Shown: positions 6,787 through 16,242, counted from the stretch's first letter. The stretch is DNA of 24,666 nt from an uncultured Lachnospiraceae bacterium (GCA_910577445.1 CAJTMZ010000004.1:57440-82105); one strand, 5' to 3'. Numbers and translations: made by a program. Notes: generated by a model not told the origin, from the letters alone.

Positions 6787-8316
6787 TTACAAAGATAATA
6801 ACTTCTCCCATTTGCTCCTGATACTATCAGAAAGAAAATTTTGGCTGATTTTATAACTATTTTTGTGAAATTCGTCTAATCTTTTTTTATCAGCAAATAT
6901 ATCAACTATTTTTCTTGCTATTTCATCAATCAATACGCTATCATTATCAACATAACTTGAATCAAAATCAACCAGGTAACCATTTTCTTCCGAATGAACA
7001 AACAAACGGTTACCATACTTCACATTCAGACCTATAACTGCTGTCCCGGAGCCAATCGCCTCCATAGTTGAAAGCCCTAATGTTTCCCATAACGACGCTG
7101 TTATAAATACTTCATAATTCTTATATACCTCTCTCACATCCATATAGCCCATAAACCTGATATATGCCTGTGCATTATTAGATGTCACAATATTTTGCAA
7201 TATCTCAAGATAACCGCTACTATCGCATCCGCCATATATATCAATCGAAATATCAGAATTTATCTGGTGAGCCTTTATTATGCTTTTTACTATCCAATCA
7301 ACCTTCTTTCTCGGATGAATACGTGAAACAGCCAATAGTGAACATTGTTTCCGCCCATCTGTCGGATATCGCAGATAGTCTATACCACCTGCCGATATTA
7401 CCTCAACATTCGGCAGAACACTATGGTATTCCTGAAGCTTTTTTATTAGTTCTTCTCTCTGTTCCTCCGTTGATACAACCATAGTATCAATCCATTTCAA
7501 ATATTTAAACCAATAATAATATTCCTTATTTAAGTATATACTGTCAGGATCCTCACCCTTTTCAAAATAGTGACCTGAATGTACTATTGCAATAAACCGT
7601 GCTTTATTTCCATACTGAAAAAGCGGTTGCACAAAATCAAGCTGAGCTGAACGGTCTATAAGTACCGTATCCTGTTCTGATAGATTTAATCGTCTTACAA
7701 ATTCTGCAATCATCTGAACTTTTGTATAACTTTTACCATCAGGAAATAAAAAAATCTCTTTTCCATCAAATATCTGATTATAGGCAACTGACCCATCAGA
7801 ATTACAAAATGTGCGCCTTACTAACTTAGCATACAATCCATTAGATGATTCAGCTGTCACATAATAATCTATATAGGAAATTCCATCTGTATAATTTTCT
7901 TTCCGAATCAATTTTCCATGTTCAAAATAATAGATACATCGAATCCTATTCCTATCTTTCTTTTCCAACGAAACCGTTGCAATTATCATACCATCCCTGA
8001 ATAAACAAATTTCTTCCTCCCTACAGTCTATATCTGTATAGTGCAAATGTTCTTTCAGTTCTTTCAATTTATCCGCCACAGTTACAGATACCTCTAATGT
8101 ATGGTTATCTGTAAAATACTGATACATACTAAGCATTTGTCCGATATCAATTCCTGCTTTTTCATAACGGCTAAGTTCCATTGTGCCTGGCAAATCGGTA
8201 AACACATACCACATTGAATGACCGTTTTTTCTTAATAATCTGGCACGATATCCTTGTGCAGTATCCACCCCATTATGCACCCATCCAACCAACAAATTAA
8301 ATACATACACTGCCAT
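6787..8316 (-). CDS. GtfA-type glycosyltransferase, third paralogue without a GtfB partner
   Basis: A 509-aa GT-B-fold, family-4-type retaining glycosyltransferase. The start MAVYVFNLLVGW and the following NGVDTAQGYRA align with the other two GtfA proteins of this cluster; the N-terminal half contains the family's beta-meander add-on region (about 60-200). The catalytic E-x7-E is intact (ETLGLSTME) and SRIHPRKKVDW forms the donor-site loop. It is much closer to the GtfA beside secA2 than to the streptococcal-like one. GtfA normally needs GtfB to bind acceptor, yet no GtfB follows: the next gene is the pyruvyltransferase fusion, 37 bases away. It may borrow a GtfB from upstream or act on a glycan instead of a polypeptide. 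The gene is clearly AT-rich. Confidence 0.85.
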   Translation of the reverse strand: MAVYVFNLLVGWVHNGVDTAQGYRARLLRKNGHSMWYVFTDLPGTMELSRYEKAGIDIGQMLSMYQYFTDNHTLEVSVTVADKLKELKEHLHYTDIDCREEEICLFRDGMIIATVSLEKKDRNRIRCIYYFEHGKLIRKENYTDGISYIDYYVTAESSNGLYAKLVRRTFCNSDGSVAYNQIFDGKEIFLFPDGKSYTKVQMIAEFVRRLNLSEQDTVLIDRSAQLDFVQPLFQYGNKARFIAIVHSGHYFEKGEDPDSIYLNKEYYYWFKYLKWIDTMVVSTEEQREELIKKLQEYHSVLPNVEVISAGGIDYLRYPTDGRKQCSLLAVSRIHPRKKVDWIVKSIIKAHQINSDISIDIYGGCDSSGYLEILQNIVTSNNAQAYIRFMGYMDVREVYKNYEVFITASLWETLGLSTMEAIGSGTAVIGLNVKYGNRLFVHSEENGYLVDFDSSYVDNDSVLIDEIARKIVDIFADKKRLDEFHKNSYKISQNFLSDSIRSKWEKLLSL

Positions 8317-8379
8317 TTCCCATTCTCCCGCCTAAATTTTTCTTTATTCTTTACAAATAAACATATCCTTTATTACGTT

Positions 8380-10524
8380 TTAAAAAGTTTCATCTATTTG
8401 TTTCCAAAGCTTTGCATACGCATCATAACTATATGCTTTCTCCAATTCGGATAACTGTTTCTTTGCAAGTTTTTTCAATAAACTTGTCCTTTGGGGATTA
8501 CTATTCTTCAAATAAAACAGAATTGCTTCTCTACGGGCAGCGAAAAACGCTTCTTTCGATTGACATTCGACTCTTTGCGAAAGAGTAGTATTACAAATAC
8601 TTCTATCATATTCATATGCAAGACCATCTATGTAACATATTCGTTCTGCATAGCTTAAAATATATGGTGTCCACGCCTCATCTTCAACTGGAATTACAGG
8701 AAACAAATGCGACTTTACAAGAGAAGTGCTATATAACTTATTCCATATAACTACCCCGTACCCTCCGTTTCCATAATATCTGTTAAAAAACTCATCAACA
8801 GATATCGCAACACTCTCACTCATTGGATACTGTACAAATACCTTGTAGCTATTTTCTTTTATCCAATAAGCAGATGTAATTACAATATCACAGTTATTCT
8901 TCTTTACAGAATGGTATAATCTATACACCATATCGGGGTATATCATATCGTCACTGTCTAAAAAACCAATATAATCACCATGTGCATATTCAATTCCCAG
9001 GTTTCTTGCTGCAGCAGCCCCTTTGTTTTGTTGATGCAGAGCTGTCACATTCGCATATTTTTCAGCATACCAATCTACAACATCTGCCGTATCATCCATA
9101 CTCCCGTCGTCTACAATAATAATCTCCAAGTTGGAAAACGACTGTGCCAGTGCGACATCAATGCTTCTGACAATATAATCCTGTGCATTATAAACAGGAA
9201 TAACCAAACTGACATCAGGATGATTGTATTGTTGTACTTGAAGATAAATCGGTTTTGTCTCTGCTACACTCATTCTTCCCTTCAAAGTATCAATATACGC
9301 TTTTATAATAAACCCATTTTCAGTCCCATATCCTCTGATTACAAAATAATGCTGATGCAAATTCCTTGTTTCATATATTAAATTCTCAGACATATCATAA
9401 ACCAGGAATCCATCTGCTTCTCCGTGGTAACTCCACGATAACGCCAGATTCCCTCCATAGGATTCTTTCAATCCCGCATAAGTAAATCCCCTCTCCCCCA
9501 ATTCATATACATTTGCTGGTATAGTAATTTCGCCTGCATCTTTTCTATATATTGCATGCACTGCATCAACCAGACATTTTTTAGTATAGTAACCCTTTCT
9601 TAATGCAGGTGCAAACTGTCTGATACTCTGTATATATCCCCGATACTCCGATTCCGTCATAGATTCTATTTTTGCGGCCGCTTCGTCCAATGAATGCACT
9701 ATCAAACCCAAATGATTCTTTTCTATCAGCATCTGGTTGGAAATTCCCGTTGGCACAATAACAGGTATCCCCGCCGCCAAATATCGGGCAAGCGAAAAAG
9801 ACGCTTCATATTCCATACACCGTCTGGAATTTTCATTCTGATACCACACCAGACCAACCCCGCCTTTTGATAATGCAAAAAGTAATTCTCCCTGAGGCAG
9901 TTCTCCCATATTATATACATTCTGTCCCTCAGCATATACTTTCAATGAAAGCATATTATTCCAGTCATCCATTCCCTCAAAATCACTCCCATCTGCGAAG
10001 TGAATTTCCTTACGGAATTGTGGTAAACTATAGAAATTCATATCGGTTGTATAATCCCACATCTCCTGAATAATGAACTTCATATCCTTCTTTGTTCCAT
10101 TATCCAACAGAAACTGACGCATCGCCAAAGATGGCACGATTAATACTTCCGCCTGATTATATAGCCGTACTGTTTCTGTTAGCTTCGACCGATTAGCCTC
10201 CTTAGCGAGCCCTTCTATATTATGAATGAAAATTACGACCTTACTTTGATACATCTTCAAACGGTTTACCAGTTCCCATTCATACCTAAGCCCGTTCCCT
10301 GTTGGGAACTGACATATCACAACATCATTTCCCCAGTCAATTCCCGCAATGATGCCATCAAGCCTGCCGCTTAAACTCTCTTTGCTTTCACCGGCCCCAT
10401 TATAACGGTATATTCCCATCTCCCGAAAACCAAGCTGATGTCCAATTTCTGCTGTCATTCGTTGCTTGTACTGTGATATATCCTGCATGGATAATCCATT
10501 TAATTTTGTAATATATACATTCAC
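8380..10524 (-). CDS. Gtf3-type glucosyltransferase fused to an FN3-like domain and a GT2 glycosyltransferase
   Basis: A 714-aa fusion. Residues 1-328 resemble Gtf3 (GtfC), which adds glucose to the first GlcNAc of SRRPs: MNVYITKLNG, FPTGNGLRYEWEL (73-85), IHNIEGL and the donor-site EASFSLARYLAAGIPVI. Residues about 333-430 look like a fibronectin-III-type beta sandwich (LSWSYHGEADGFLVYD ... FIIKAYIDT). Residues 436-650 are a GT-A family 2 glycosyltransferase: SLVIPVYN (439-446), VDDGS (471-475), FLDSDD (521-526) and VEDEAW (613-618). The start is GTG, supported by GGAGG nine bases upstream and by alignment to Gtf3. One polypeptide would thus perform two successive sugar additions. It lies 60 bases after gtfB2 and 63 before gtfA3. 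Confidence 0.88.
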   Translation of the reverse strand: MNVYITKLNGLSMQDISQYKQRMTAEIGHQLGFREMGIYRYNGAGESKESLSGRLDGIIAGIDWGNDVVICQFPTGNGLRYEWELVNRLKMYQSKVVIFIHNIEGLAKEANRSKLTETVRLYNQAEVLIVPSLAMRQFLLDNGTKKDMKFIIQEMWDYTTDMNFYSLPQFRKEIHFADGSDFEGMDDWNNMLSLKVYAEGQNVYNMGELPQGELLFALSKGGVGLVWYQNENSRRCMEYEASFSLARYLAAGIPVIVPTGISNQMLIEKNHLGLIVHSLDEAAAKIESMTESEYRGYIQSIRQFAPALRKGYYTKKCLVDAVHAIYRKDAGEITIPANVYELGERGFTYAGLKESYGGNLALSWSYHGEADGFLVYDMSENLIYETRNLHQHYFVIRGYGTENGFIIKAYIDTLKGRMSVAETKPIYLQVQQYNHPDVSLVIPVYNAQDYIVRSIDVALAQSFSNLEIIIVDDGSMDDTADVVDWYAEKYANVTALHQQNKGAAAARNLGIEYAHGDYIGFLDSDDMIYPDMVYRLYHSVKKNNCDIVITSAYWIKENSYKVFVQYPMSESVAISVDEFFNRYYGNGGYGVVIWNKLYSTSLVKSHLFPVIPVEDEAWTPYILSYAERICYIDGLAYEYDRSICNTTLSQRVECQSKEAFFAARREAILFYLKNSNPQRTSLLKKLAKKQLSELEKAYSYDAYAKLWKQIDETF

Positions 10525-10550
10525 AATTACTTTCCTCCATATTCCTCAAG

Positions 10551-10578
10551 AAAATATCACATCTTCACAATATTTCAA
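10551..10578 (-). promoter_or_regulatory. Possible internal promoter before the Gtf3 fusion
   Basis: TTGAAA (10578..10573) and TATTTT (10556..10551) with a 16-base spacer lie on the minus strand in the 60-base gap between gtfB2 and the Gtf3 fusion, exactly where base composition turns AT-rich. It may allow separate expression of the downstream glycan genes, but such boxes arise easily by chance in AT-rich DNA. Confidence 0.3.
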
Positions 10579-10584
10579 AACCAC

Positions 10585-11925
10585 TCACAAGCATATTTCC
10601 CGATACCTCTCCACGGTCTCCGCCGTCGCCGCTTCATGCTGCCTCGCAAGCCCCTGCTCCAGCGCTTCTCTGTCTTTCATGGCTTTTCTGGCATCTGCTA
10701 TCATATGGTGCACACCACCTGCCGGATAAATATACGCCTCTGCCACGTAATCTCTGTTATGGGCCGTTTCCTCAAAGGCAAAAATAAGCTGGTTATTCAT
10801 AAATGCCCTGCGTACTGCAGAAACAATCTCTCCTCCATGGTTAATATCAAAATAGAAATTGCATTCTTCAAACAATCCGTCCAGTATCTCCTGTTTCACG
10901 TTTGGATAAAGGCTCACATTTTCGTAATTATCCATTTCCATAAGTTTGGATGACATCTCAGTGAGCGCTGCGATATAAAAATGCATTTCCGGCAATGCCT
11001 TTACGATTTTCTCACACTGTTCAATATTATCAGAATTCGTACAAATCAATGCCTTAGGCTCATGTCCGTTCTCTTTTGCAAAAGAATAAATGAAGCCAAG
11101 CTTATGCGTCATATCCTTATTAGCGCCAAGCTCAATCAATTTATCATAGGATTGACGTTTCTGCACCATAACAGTTGCCGTACGGCTTGCCTGACCTCTG
11201 AAAATAACCTGCATATTCCCCGGGATATCCTGCCGAACCGGCTCCTGCCAGAACAAAACATCTTTCTTTTCCTCCGCCGTAAGCCTGTTTGATACGAAAA
11301 ACGGCGTTGAAAGAGAATTAAAGAAGATTCTGCTTTGCACATACCCGGCACGCTCAAGGAAATACGCGACAAATTCAGTTTTTGTATGGAAAATCTGCAC
11401 TTCATCACCGTCATTTAAGATGATATCGCCGGTGACGAAGTTTTCAACAATAACTTCCTCTCCCGCTGCTGAAAAATAAGACTTACTGAACTTCTGTCCC
11501 TTCGCGTTAAAAACAGTTCTGGCAAAAACAGCTCCATAACGATTATAATGGTCGCTGGCGCGGACAGTTCCCTTCTCATCATACCAGTCCACAATCCTCA
11601 CACGGCGCTTATGGGCAGGCTCTGCATAGAAAATCTTCGCCCGTTCCTTATAGAGGTCATGCACCGAACCACTGCTGTTATTCCCGCTGATTTCCCAATA
11701 TGCCGGAATCTTTATCTGATTGAAATATTTCGGGCGCGCCTCACTCCCAAGAACCTCTTTGTAATTTCCAAGAAAAAATCCATAGACCGATATTACATCC
11801 TCCGGCAGAAAGCCGTTATCCTCTATCACAGCTGCCGGAAACTGAAATCCGGCAAGCCTGAAAGAAGTATGCAGGCTCTGGCTGTCCGTTCCATAATTAT
11901 CAAAAAGCAGTATGATATCCTTCAT
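10585..11925 (-). CDS. gtfB: GtfB, substrate-binding partner of the SRRP O-GlcNAc transferase (second pair)
   Basis: A 446-aa protein from the ATG at 11925, which overlaps the gtfA2 stop as ATGA; a start six codons upstream is possible but has no good binding site. It matches streptococcal GtfB over its length: IEDNGFLPEDVISVYGFF, YFNQIKIPAYWEISG, DHYNRYGAVFART, DVLFWQEPV and CNFYFDINHGGEIVSAVRRA. GtfB has a GT-B fold without catalytic glutamates; with GtfA it forms a heterotetramer in the cytoplasm that puts GlcNAc on Ser/Thr of the SRRP before export, GtfB holding the acceptor. Translational coupling to gtfA2 fits a fixed complex. This pair, rather than the one next to secA2, is the likely functional counterpart of the streptococcal enzyme. 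Confidence 0.9.
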   Translation of the reverse strand: MKDIILLFDNYGTDSQSLHTSFRLAGFQFPAAVIEDNGFLPEDVISVYGFFLGNYKEVLGSEARPKYFNQIKIPAYWEISGNNSSGSVHDLYKERAKIFYAEPAHKRRVRIVDWYDEKGTVRASDHYNRYGAVFARTVFNAKGQKFSKSYFSAAGEEVIVENFVTGDIILNDGDEVQIFHTKTEFVAYFLERAGYVQSRIFFNSLSTPFFVSNRLTAEEKKDVLFWQEPVRQDIPGNMQVIFRGQASRTATVMVQKRQSYDKLIELGANKDMTHKLGFIYSFAKENGHEPKALICTNSDNIEQCEKIVKALPEMHFYIAALTEMSSKLMEMDNYENVSLYPNVKQEILDGLFEECNFYFDINHGGEIVSAVRRAFMNNQLIFAFEETAHNRDYVAEAYIYPAGGVHHMIADARKAMKDREALEQGLARQHEAATAETVERYREICL

Positions 11926-13412
11926 TTCAATATATTTCTCCATTTCTTCTCTACTTCCGTTGTCAGGTAGGCTTTTGCCTTGTCATAGGAATGTTTATGA
12001 AAGCTTTCCATATCCGCTTCCGTAAACAGGCGTACAATACACTCCGTAAGCCTCTGCACCCTCTCCTGCTTCTCCATCTTATCATGCACCGGAATCAGAT
12101 ATCCGTTCTTTCCCTCATCAATGAAATTCGGATTTCCATAGCGCACATCAAAGCCTATAATGGGAAGGCCTGAACCGACTGCCTCCATAAGGGTAAGGCC
12201 GAATCCTTCGCTGGTAGAGCCTGACAGATAGGCCTCGTAATTCTTATATATCTCCTGCAGGTTCTTCTGCCCACACAGACGCACATAATCTTCGCAATGC
12301 AGCTGTTTTATCTGTTCCTTAAGCTTATTCTCCTCTCCACCTTTCCCGTAAATATCCAGGGAAATATCTTTCACCTTCTCCCTTGCTGCCGCCACTGCAT
12401 CAATGAGCCAGTCCACATGCTTTTCACTGGCCAGTCTCGAGGCTGTTATCAGAGAGTGCTTCTTCCTGGCTTTCTCTGGAACCTTTAACTCGTCCAGGCT
12501 TCCCACCGGAATCGTCACCACTTTCGGGCTTGCTTCCATATACTTCTTAAACTGCTGCTTTAGAAGGCGGTTCTGAACATCAGTAGAGGTAACATAAAAC
12601 TTAATATGCTCCCGCTGTGAAAACGCATATTCATAATAATTATTCCACAGAATCGCTTCTTCGTCTGTACCGCCCTCGCTGAAGTGGTCCGCATGAATGA
12701 TAATTCCTATCTTCGCCGGATATGCATTCTGCATGATTGCCTGTCCGATTCCTGTTGTCCGGTCAATGATAACCACATCTTTTTTCGTCAGGTTCAGACG
12801 TGATACCATATACCCTACCAATTCTTCCTTTGAACAGATAAGCTTGTCGGGAAACTGATACATCACCGCGCCGTTGTCTGTAATTTCTTCATAAGCGACA
12901 GACCCGTTTTCATTAAAATATCTGCGGTGATACAAATGAGCCTTATTATCCAGAGGCGCATAATATTCCGAATAAATCCTGCAATAAGTATAATAGTCTT
13001 TCCGAATCAACCTTCCACCAGATACCATCTCCACCCTGTGTACCCGGTTTTCCTTATCATTTACCAGATAAGCCACATAATAGGTATTCGTTCCCGGAAA
13101 TGTATATTTTACCTTTCCGCCATCTCTGGTGCCGGAAAACTTCCTGCTCCCAAAGGTCTTTTCCAACTGTTTCAATGTAAACGTCACCGGCGATGTTTTA
13201 CAGTCCGAAAAGAACGTATAAAGCCATATTACCTCTGAATCCAAAAAACCAATATTTTCCGCCATATGCTGGATATTATCTTTTGGAAACATATCCGTGA
13301 AAACAAATTTCGCGTCCTGCCCTATACGCCTGAGCAGCTTTGCCCTATACGCCTGCGCATATTCCACGCCGCTGCTCGCCCAGCCGATTCCCAGATTAAA
13401 ATTATATACCAT
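11922..13412 (-). CDS. gtfA: GtfA, SRRP O-GlcNAc transferase catalytic subunit (streptococcal-like copy)
   Basis: A 496-aa retaining glycosyltransferase. The start MVYNFNLGIGWASSG followed by VEYAQAYRAKLLRRIG, then NIQHMAENIGF and VIWLYTFFSD, is strikingly close to the GtfA of oral streptococci as I remember it. The catalytic E-x7-E is EGFGLTLME; SRLASEKHVDW is the nucleotide-sugar loop. I chose the second of two nearby ATG codons (13412; the other is 13418) by alignment; AGGAGG lies just upstream of both. The start overlaps the end of gtfB1 by about 11 bases and the stop overlaps gtfB2 (ATGA). Function: transfers GlcNAc from UDP-GlcNAc to serine and threonine of the SRRP together with GtfB, in the cytoplasm. 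Confidence 0.9.
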   Translation of the reverse strand: MVYNFNLGIGWASSGVEYAQAYRAKLLRRIGQDAKFVFTDMFPKDNIQHMAENIGFLDSEVIWLYTFFSDCKTSPVTFTLKQLEKTFGSRKFSGTRDGGKVKYTFPGTNTYYVAYLVNDKENRVHRVEMVSGGRLIRKDYYTYCRIYSEYYAPLDNKAHLYHRRYFNENGSVAYEEITDNGAVMYQFPDKLICSKEELVGYMVSRLNLTKKDVVIIDRTTGIGQAIMQNAYPAKIGIIIHADHFSEGGTDEEAILWNNYYEYAFSQREHIKFYVTSTDVQNRLLKQQFKKYMEASPKVVTIPVGSLDELKVPEKARKKHSLITASRLASEKHVDWLIDAVAAAREKVKDISLDIYGKGGEENKLKEQIKQLHCEDYVRLCGQKNLQEIYKNYEAYLSGSTSEGFGLTLMEAVGSGLPIIGFDVRYGNPNFIDEGKNGYLIPVHDKMEKQERVQRLTECIVRLFTEADMESFHKHSYDKAKAYLTTEVEKKWRNILK

Positions 13413-14658
13413 GACCATTCTCCCTCCTCTGTAAAAATTCATTCCAGATTTCCAGCTTCCTTTGCTGCTGCGTCTTCAATTGTTCCTGCACCAAATCAGG
13501 GGTTCCTTTCAGCTCCCTTATTGCAGCAGCCATTTTCCCGCACTCTTCCTCAGCATAAATACATTCGTCTGCCATAATCTCTTTGTGATGCACCGTACTA
13601 TGAAATCCCATAATAAGCATATTTTTCATATGTGCGGTATCGACTGCGTTATATATTTCCCGGTAATGGTTGATATCAAAATAAAAATCACAGGTATTCC
13701 ACAGCATCTTCAAATCCTGCGCGCTTATCTGCGGATAAATCTTTACATTCTCCCGCTCTGCCAGCTGACGAAGCTTATCCGATACCTGTGTATGAGCAGC
13801 TATATGGAACATCATATCAGGCAATTCGTTAATCAGATACTCCAGCTTTTCAATCCGGTCAGAAGCTGTCAATATCAGCGCTTTGCTCCTTGCATGATTT
13901 TCCCGGTAGCTTTCCGGTATCGCGTAAAATCTGCCGCCGTTTTTCCCGCCCATGCCGATATATTTATTCAGCAAATCATCATCCGAAAATAAAATATATG
14001 TCCATTTATTCCCTGCCTGGGAAGATAGAGAGAGAAGTTCAAAGGTTTTCTCATCCTGCACAAACAAAATACATTCATCCGCAAATCCTGCTTCTTTCAG
14101 ATACTGGTCAATAAAGTCGTCATAAGAATCAAACATATTCCTGACTGTGCCTTTTTCCAATAAAGAAATCATGCGATTTACCGGCTGTTCCACCACAATT
14201 TCCTGATTTTTATCAGAGTAAAACACCTTCGCCTCAACGTTCCTGTCCGTATCTAAGAATTCACTGGCATATTTCAGACCGTATCTGTTATAATAATCAA
14301 TCTTATATACCCATCCGTTTTCCATATGCCATTCCACCCGCTGCACATTTCTCTTTTCAGCAGGCTCTTTAAAATATATTTTTGCTTTCTCACGCCCCAT
14401 ATCAAAGATACCGCCCGTCCAGCCGGTCAGCCGAACCTCCCAAAACTCAGGCAGCTCAATGAAATTATAAAACAGGTCTTTCTCTGCAAGCTCTTCCTGC
14501 CTGTTCCTGTAAGTAAAAAACTCATATGGAGAAGATACTCCAACCGGCAGAAAACCGTTATCCTGTAAGACTGCAATTTGTACCTCCTGCCCCAGACAAT
14601 GCATCGTTTCCTGCAATTTTCCGACATTTTCCGTATATCTATCAAAAAAAAACAACAT
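13402..14658 (-). CDS. GtfB-type protein, divergent first copy
   Basis: A 418-aa protein, shorter than the 446-aa GtfB further on. It keeps the family pattern: LQDNGFLPVGVSSPYEFF, FIELPEFWEVRLTG, IDYYNRYGLKYASEF and CDFYFDINHYREIYNAVD, but the region equal to DVLFWQEPV in the other copy has been replaced by the less similar YILFSDDDLLN. The N-terminus is also shorter, beginning directly at LFFFDRYTENVG. A GAGGG sequence lies just upstream of the ATG. It follows the divergent gtfA1 after 57 bases, so the two probably act together as a second acceptor-binding and transferase complex. Whether it recognises the same SRRP, another serine-rich target or an already glycosylated form cannot be read from sequence. 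Confidence 0.8.
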   Translation of the reverse strand: MLFFFDRYTENVGKLQETMHCLGQEVQIAVLQDNGFLPVGVSSPYEFFTYRNRQEELAEKDLFYNFIELPEFWEVRLTGWTGGIFDMGREKAKIYFKEPAEKRNVQRVEWHMENGWVYKIDYYNRYGLKYASEFLDTDRNVEAKVFYSDKNQEIVVEQPVNRMISLLEKGTVRNMFDSYDDFIDQYLKEAGFADECILFVQDEKTFELLSLSSQAGNKWTYILFSDDDLLNKYIGMGGKNGGRFYAIPESYRENHARSKALILTASDRIEKLEYLINELPDMMFHIAAHTQVSDKLRQLAERENVKIYPQISAQDLKMLWNTCDFYFDINHYREIYNAVDTAHMKNMLIMGFHSTVHHKEIMADECIYAEEECGKMAAAIRELKGTPDLVQEQLKTQQQRKLEIWNEFLQRRENGHGI

Positions 14659-14715
14659 CTCATATCCCTCATTTCATGAAATATTTTACTCTGTCCCCCT
14701 GCCATATACCGTCTC

Positions 14716-16242
14716 TCATAGTAATTCCATCCACTTCTCTTCCACCATCCGACTGGAGAATTCCCCGGCAGTTTTATACGAATGCATCTGAAATCTTTTC
14801 AGGCGGTCCCTGTCTTTAAACACTTCAATAATCCTTTCCGCCATATCGCCAATGATTCTGTCTTCCTCCTCACTGTCAGCTCCCGGCACGAAATCAACCA
14901 AATACCCATTTTTCTCCGGATGAATCAATAATCGACTGCCGTATTTTACTGTCAATCCGATTACCGCATTACCTGATGAGACCGCCTCCATGATAGAAAG
15001 TCCAAGCGTTTCAAAAGTCGATGCCGCTATAAACAACTCATAATTTTTATAAACCTCTGTCACATCCCGATGGCCCATGAACCTGATATAGGATTCTGCC
15101 TGATATTCTCCCACCATTTTCTTCATTGTATTGATATAATCAATGCTGCCGCTTCCGTAGATATCTAGCGAAATATTCTCATTCAGTTGATGCGCTTTTA
15201 TCACACTCCGGATAATCCAGTGTATCCTTTTATGCATCTGAATGCGGGAAACCGACAGAATAGAACATGGCCTCCGCCCTCCATCCGGTTGGCGTAGCTT
15301 ATCCACCCCTCCCGCCGGGATAACCCGGATGACAGGAACACTGCGTCCATATTCCAGTAGCTTTTCTGCCAGTTCTTCCTTTTGCTGCTGTGTGGAAACC
15401 ACAATAATATCAATCATCCCGGTATACTTCATCAGATAATTATAATCCTGGTTGAAATTTACCGTATAAGCGCTTTCCCCTTCCTCAAAATAATGCCCGG
15501 CATGCATAACGGCAATCATCCGGGTTCTTCCTCTTCCCTGAAAAAGCGGCTGCACATAGTCAAATTGTGCGAAGCGGTCAATTAAAACGGTGTCGCTCTC
15601 CGACAGATTCATCCTTTTTATAAACTCGCCAATAAACTCAGACTTTGTAAGAATTCTGCCGTCGGGAAACAGATACCAGAATCTCTCTCCTTCAAATATC
15701 TGCTCATAAGCAACAGAGCCATCGCTGTGATAATAAATCCGTCTCGTTGTTTTCGCGTAAAGTCCCTGCTCAGATTTTGCAGTCACAAAATAGTCCGCAT
15801 AAGCCAACCGGTCTGTATACACTTCTGTACGAATGAGCTTACTTTGATTATAATAGTGAACTTCCAATAAACAATCCCTATTCTCGGAGGCTAAAATCAT
15901 CGCTGCGGCAACAGTCCCATTTTTTACCAGATGAATTTCCAGACCATTATAAATAACATCTGTGATTAGGAGGCTGTTCTTTAATTCCTCCAGCTTATCC
16001 TCTGCCCTGACTGATAACCGTAAGCCGGGATGGTCTAAGAAAAAGTGATGCATGCTGAGCATCTCCTCTTCCTCAATGCCTAGCTCCTGATAAAACTCTA
16101 TATCTTTTCTTCTTGGGATTTCAGCAAAGATATACCGGACCGGATACGGAAGTTTTCTTAATATCCAGGCACGATATCCCTGCGCATAATCTACACCGTT
16201 AGGCGCATATCCTACCAGAAGACTGAACACATAGATTGCCAC
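14716..16242 (-). CDS. GtfA-type glycosyltransferase, divergent first copy
   Basis: A 508-aa GT-B glycosyltransferase from a GTG start (MAIYVFSLLVGYAPNG), chosen because GGAGGG sits eight bases upstream and because it aligns with the MAVYVF start of the third paralogue. E-x7-E is intact (ETLGLSIME), and SRIQMHKRIHW is the donor-site loop. It follows secA2 after 67 bases, the position where streptococci carry their only gtfA, yet it resembles the orphan third paralogue far more than streptococcal GtfA. Shared features of copies one and three include LLVG near the start, LIRTEVYTD/LIRKENYTD, and a HPEKNGYLVDF/HSEENGYLVDF stretch. It probably pairs with the divergent gtfB1 that follows; donor and acceptor unknown. 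Confidence 0.85.
   Translation of the reverse strand: MAIYVFSLLVGYAPNGVDYAQGYRAWILRKLPYPVRYIFAEIPRRKDIEFYQELGIEEEEMLSMHHFFLDHPGLRLSVRAEDKLEELKNSLLITDVIYNGLEIHLVKNGTVAAAMILASENRDCLLEVHYYNQSKLIRTEVYTDRLAYADYFVTAKSEQGLYAKTTRRIYYHSDGSVAYEQIFEGERFWYLFPDGRILTKSEFIGEFIKRMNLSESDTVLIDRFAQFDYVQPLFQGRGRTRMIAVMHAGHYFEEGESAYTVNFNQDYNYLMKYTGMIDIIVVSTQQQKEELAEKLLEYGRSVPVIRVIPAGGVDKLRQPDGGRRPCSILSVSRIQMHKRIHWIIRSVIKAHQLNENISLDIYGSGSIDYINTMKKMVGEYQAESYIRFMGHRDVTEVYKNYELFIAASTFETLGLSIMEAVSSGNAVIGLTVKYGSRLLIHPEKNGYLVDFVPGADSEEEDRIIGDMAERIIEVFKDRDRLKRFQMHSYKTAGEFSSRMVEEKWMELL

Noticed and set aside
13402..14658. gtfB1 as a pseudogene
   Set aside because: It is shorter than gtfB2 but has an intact frame, a start site and most family motifs, so divergence is more likely than decay.
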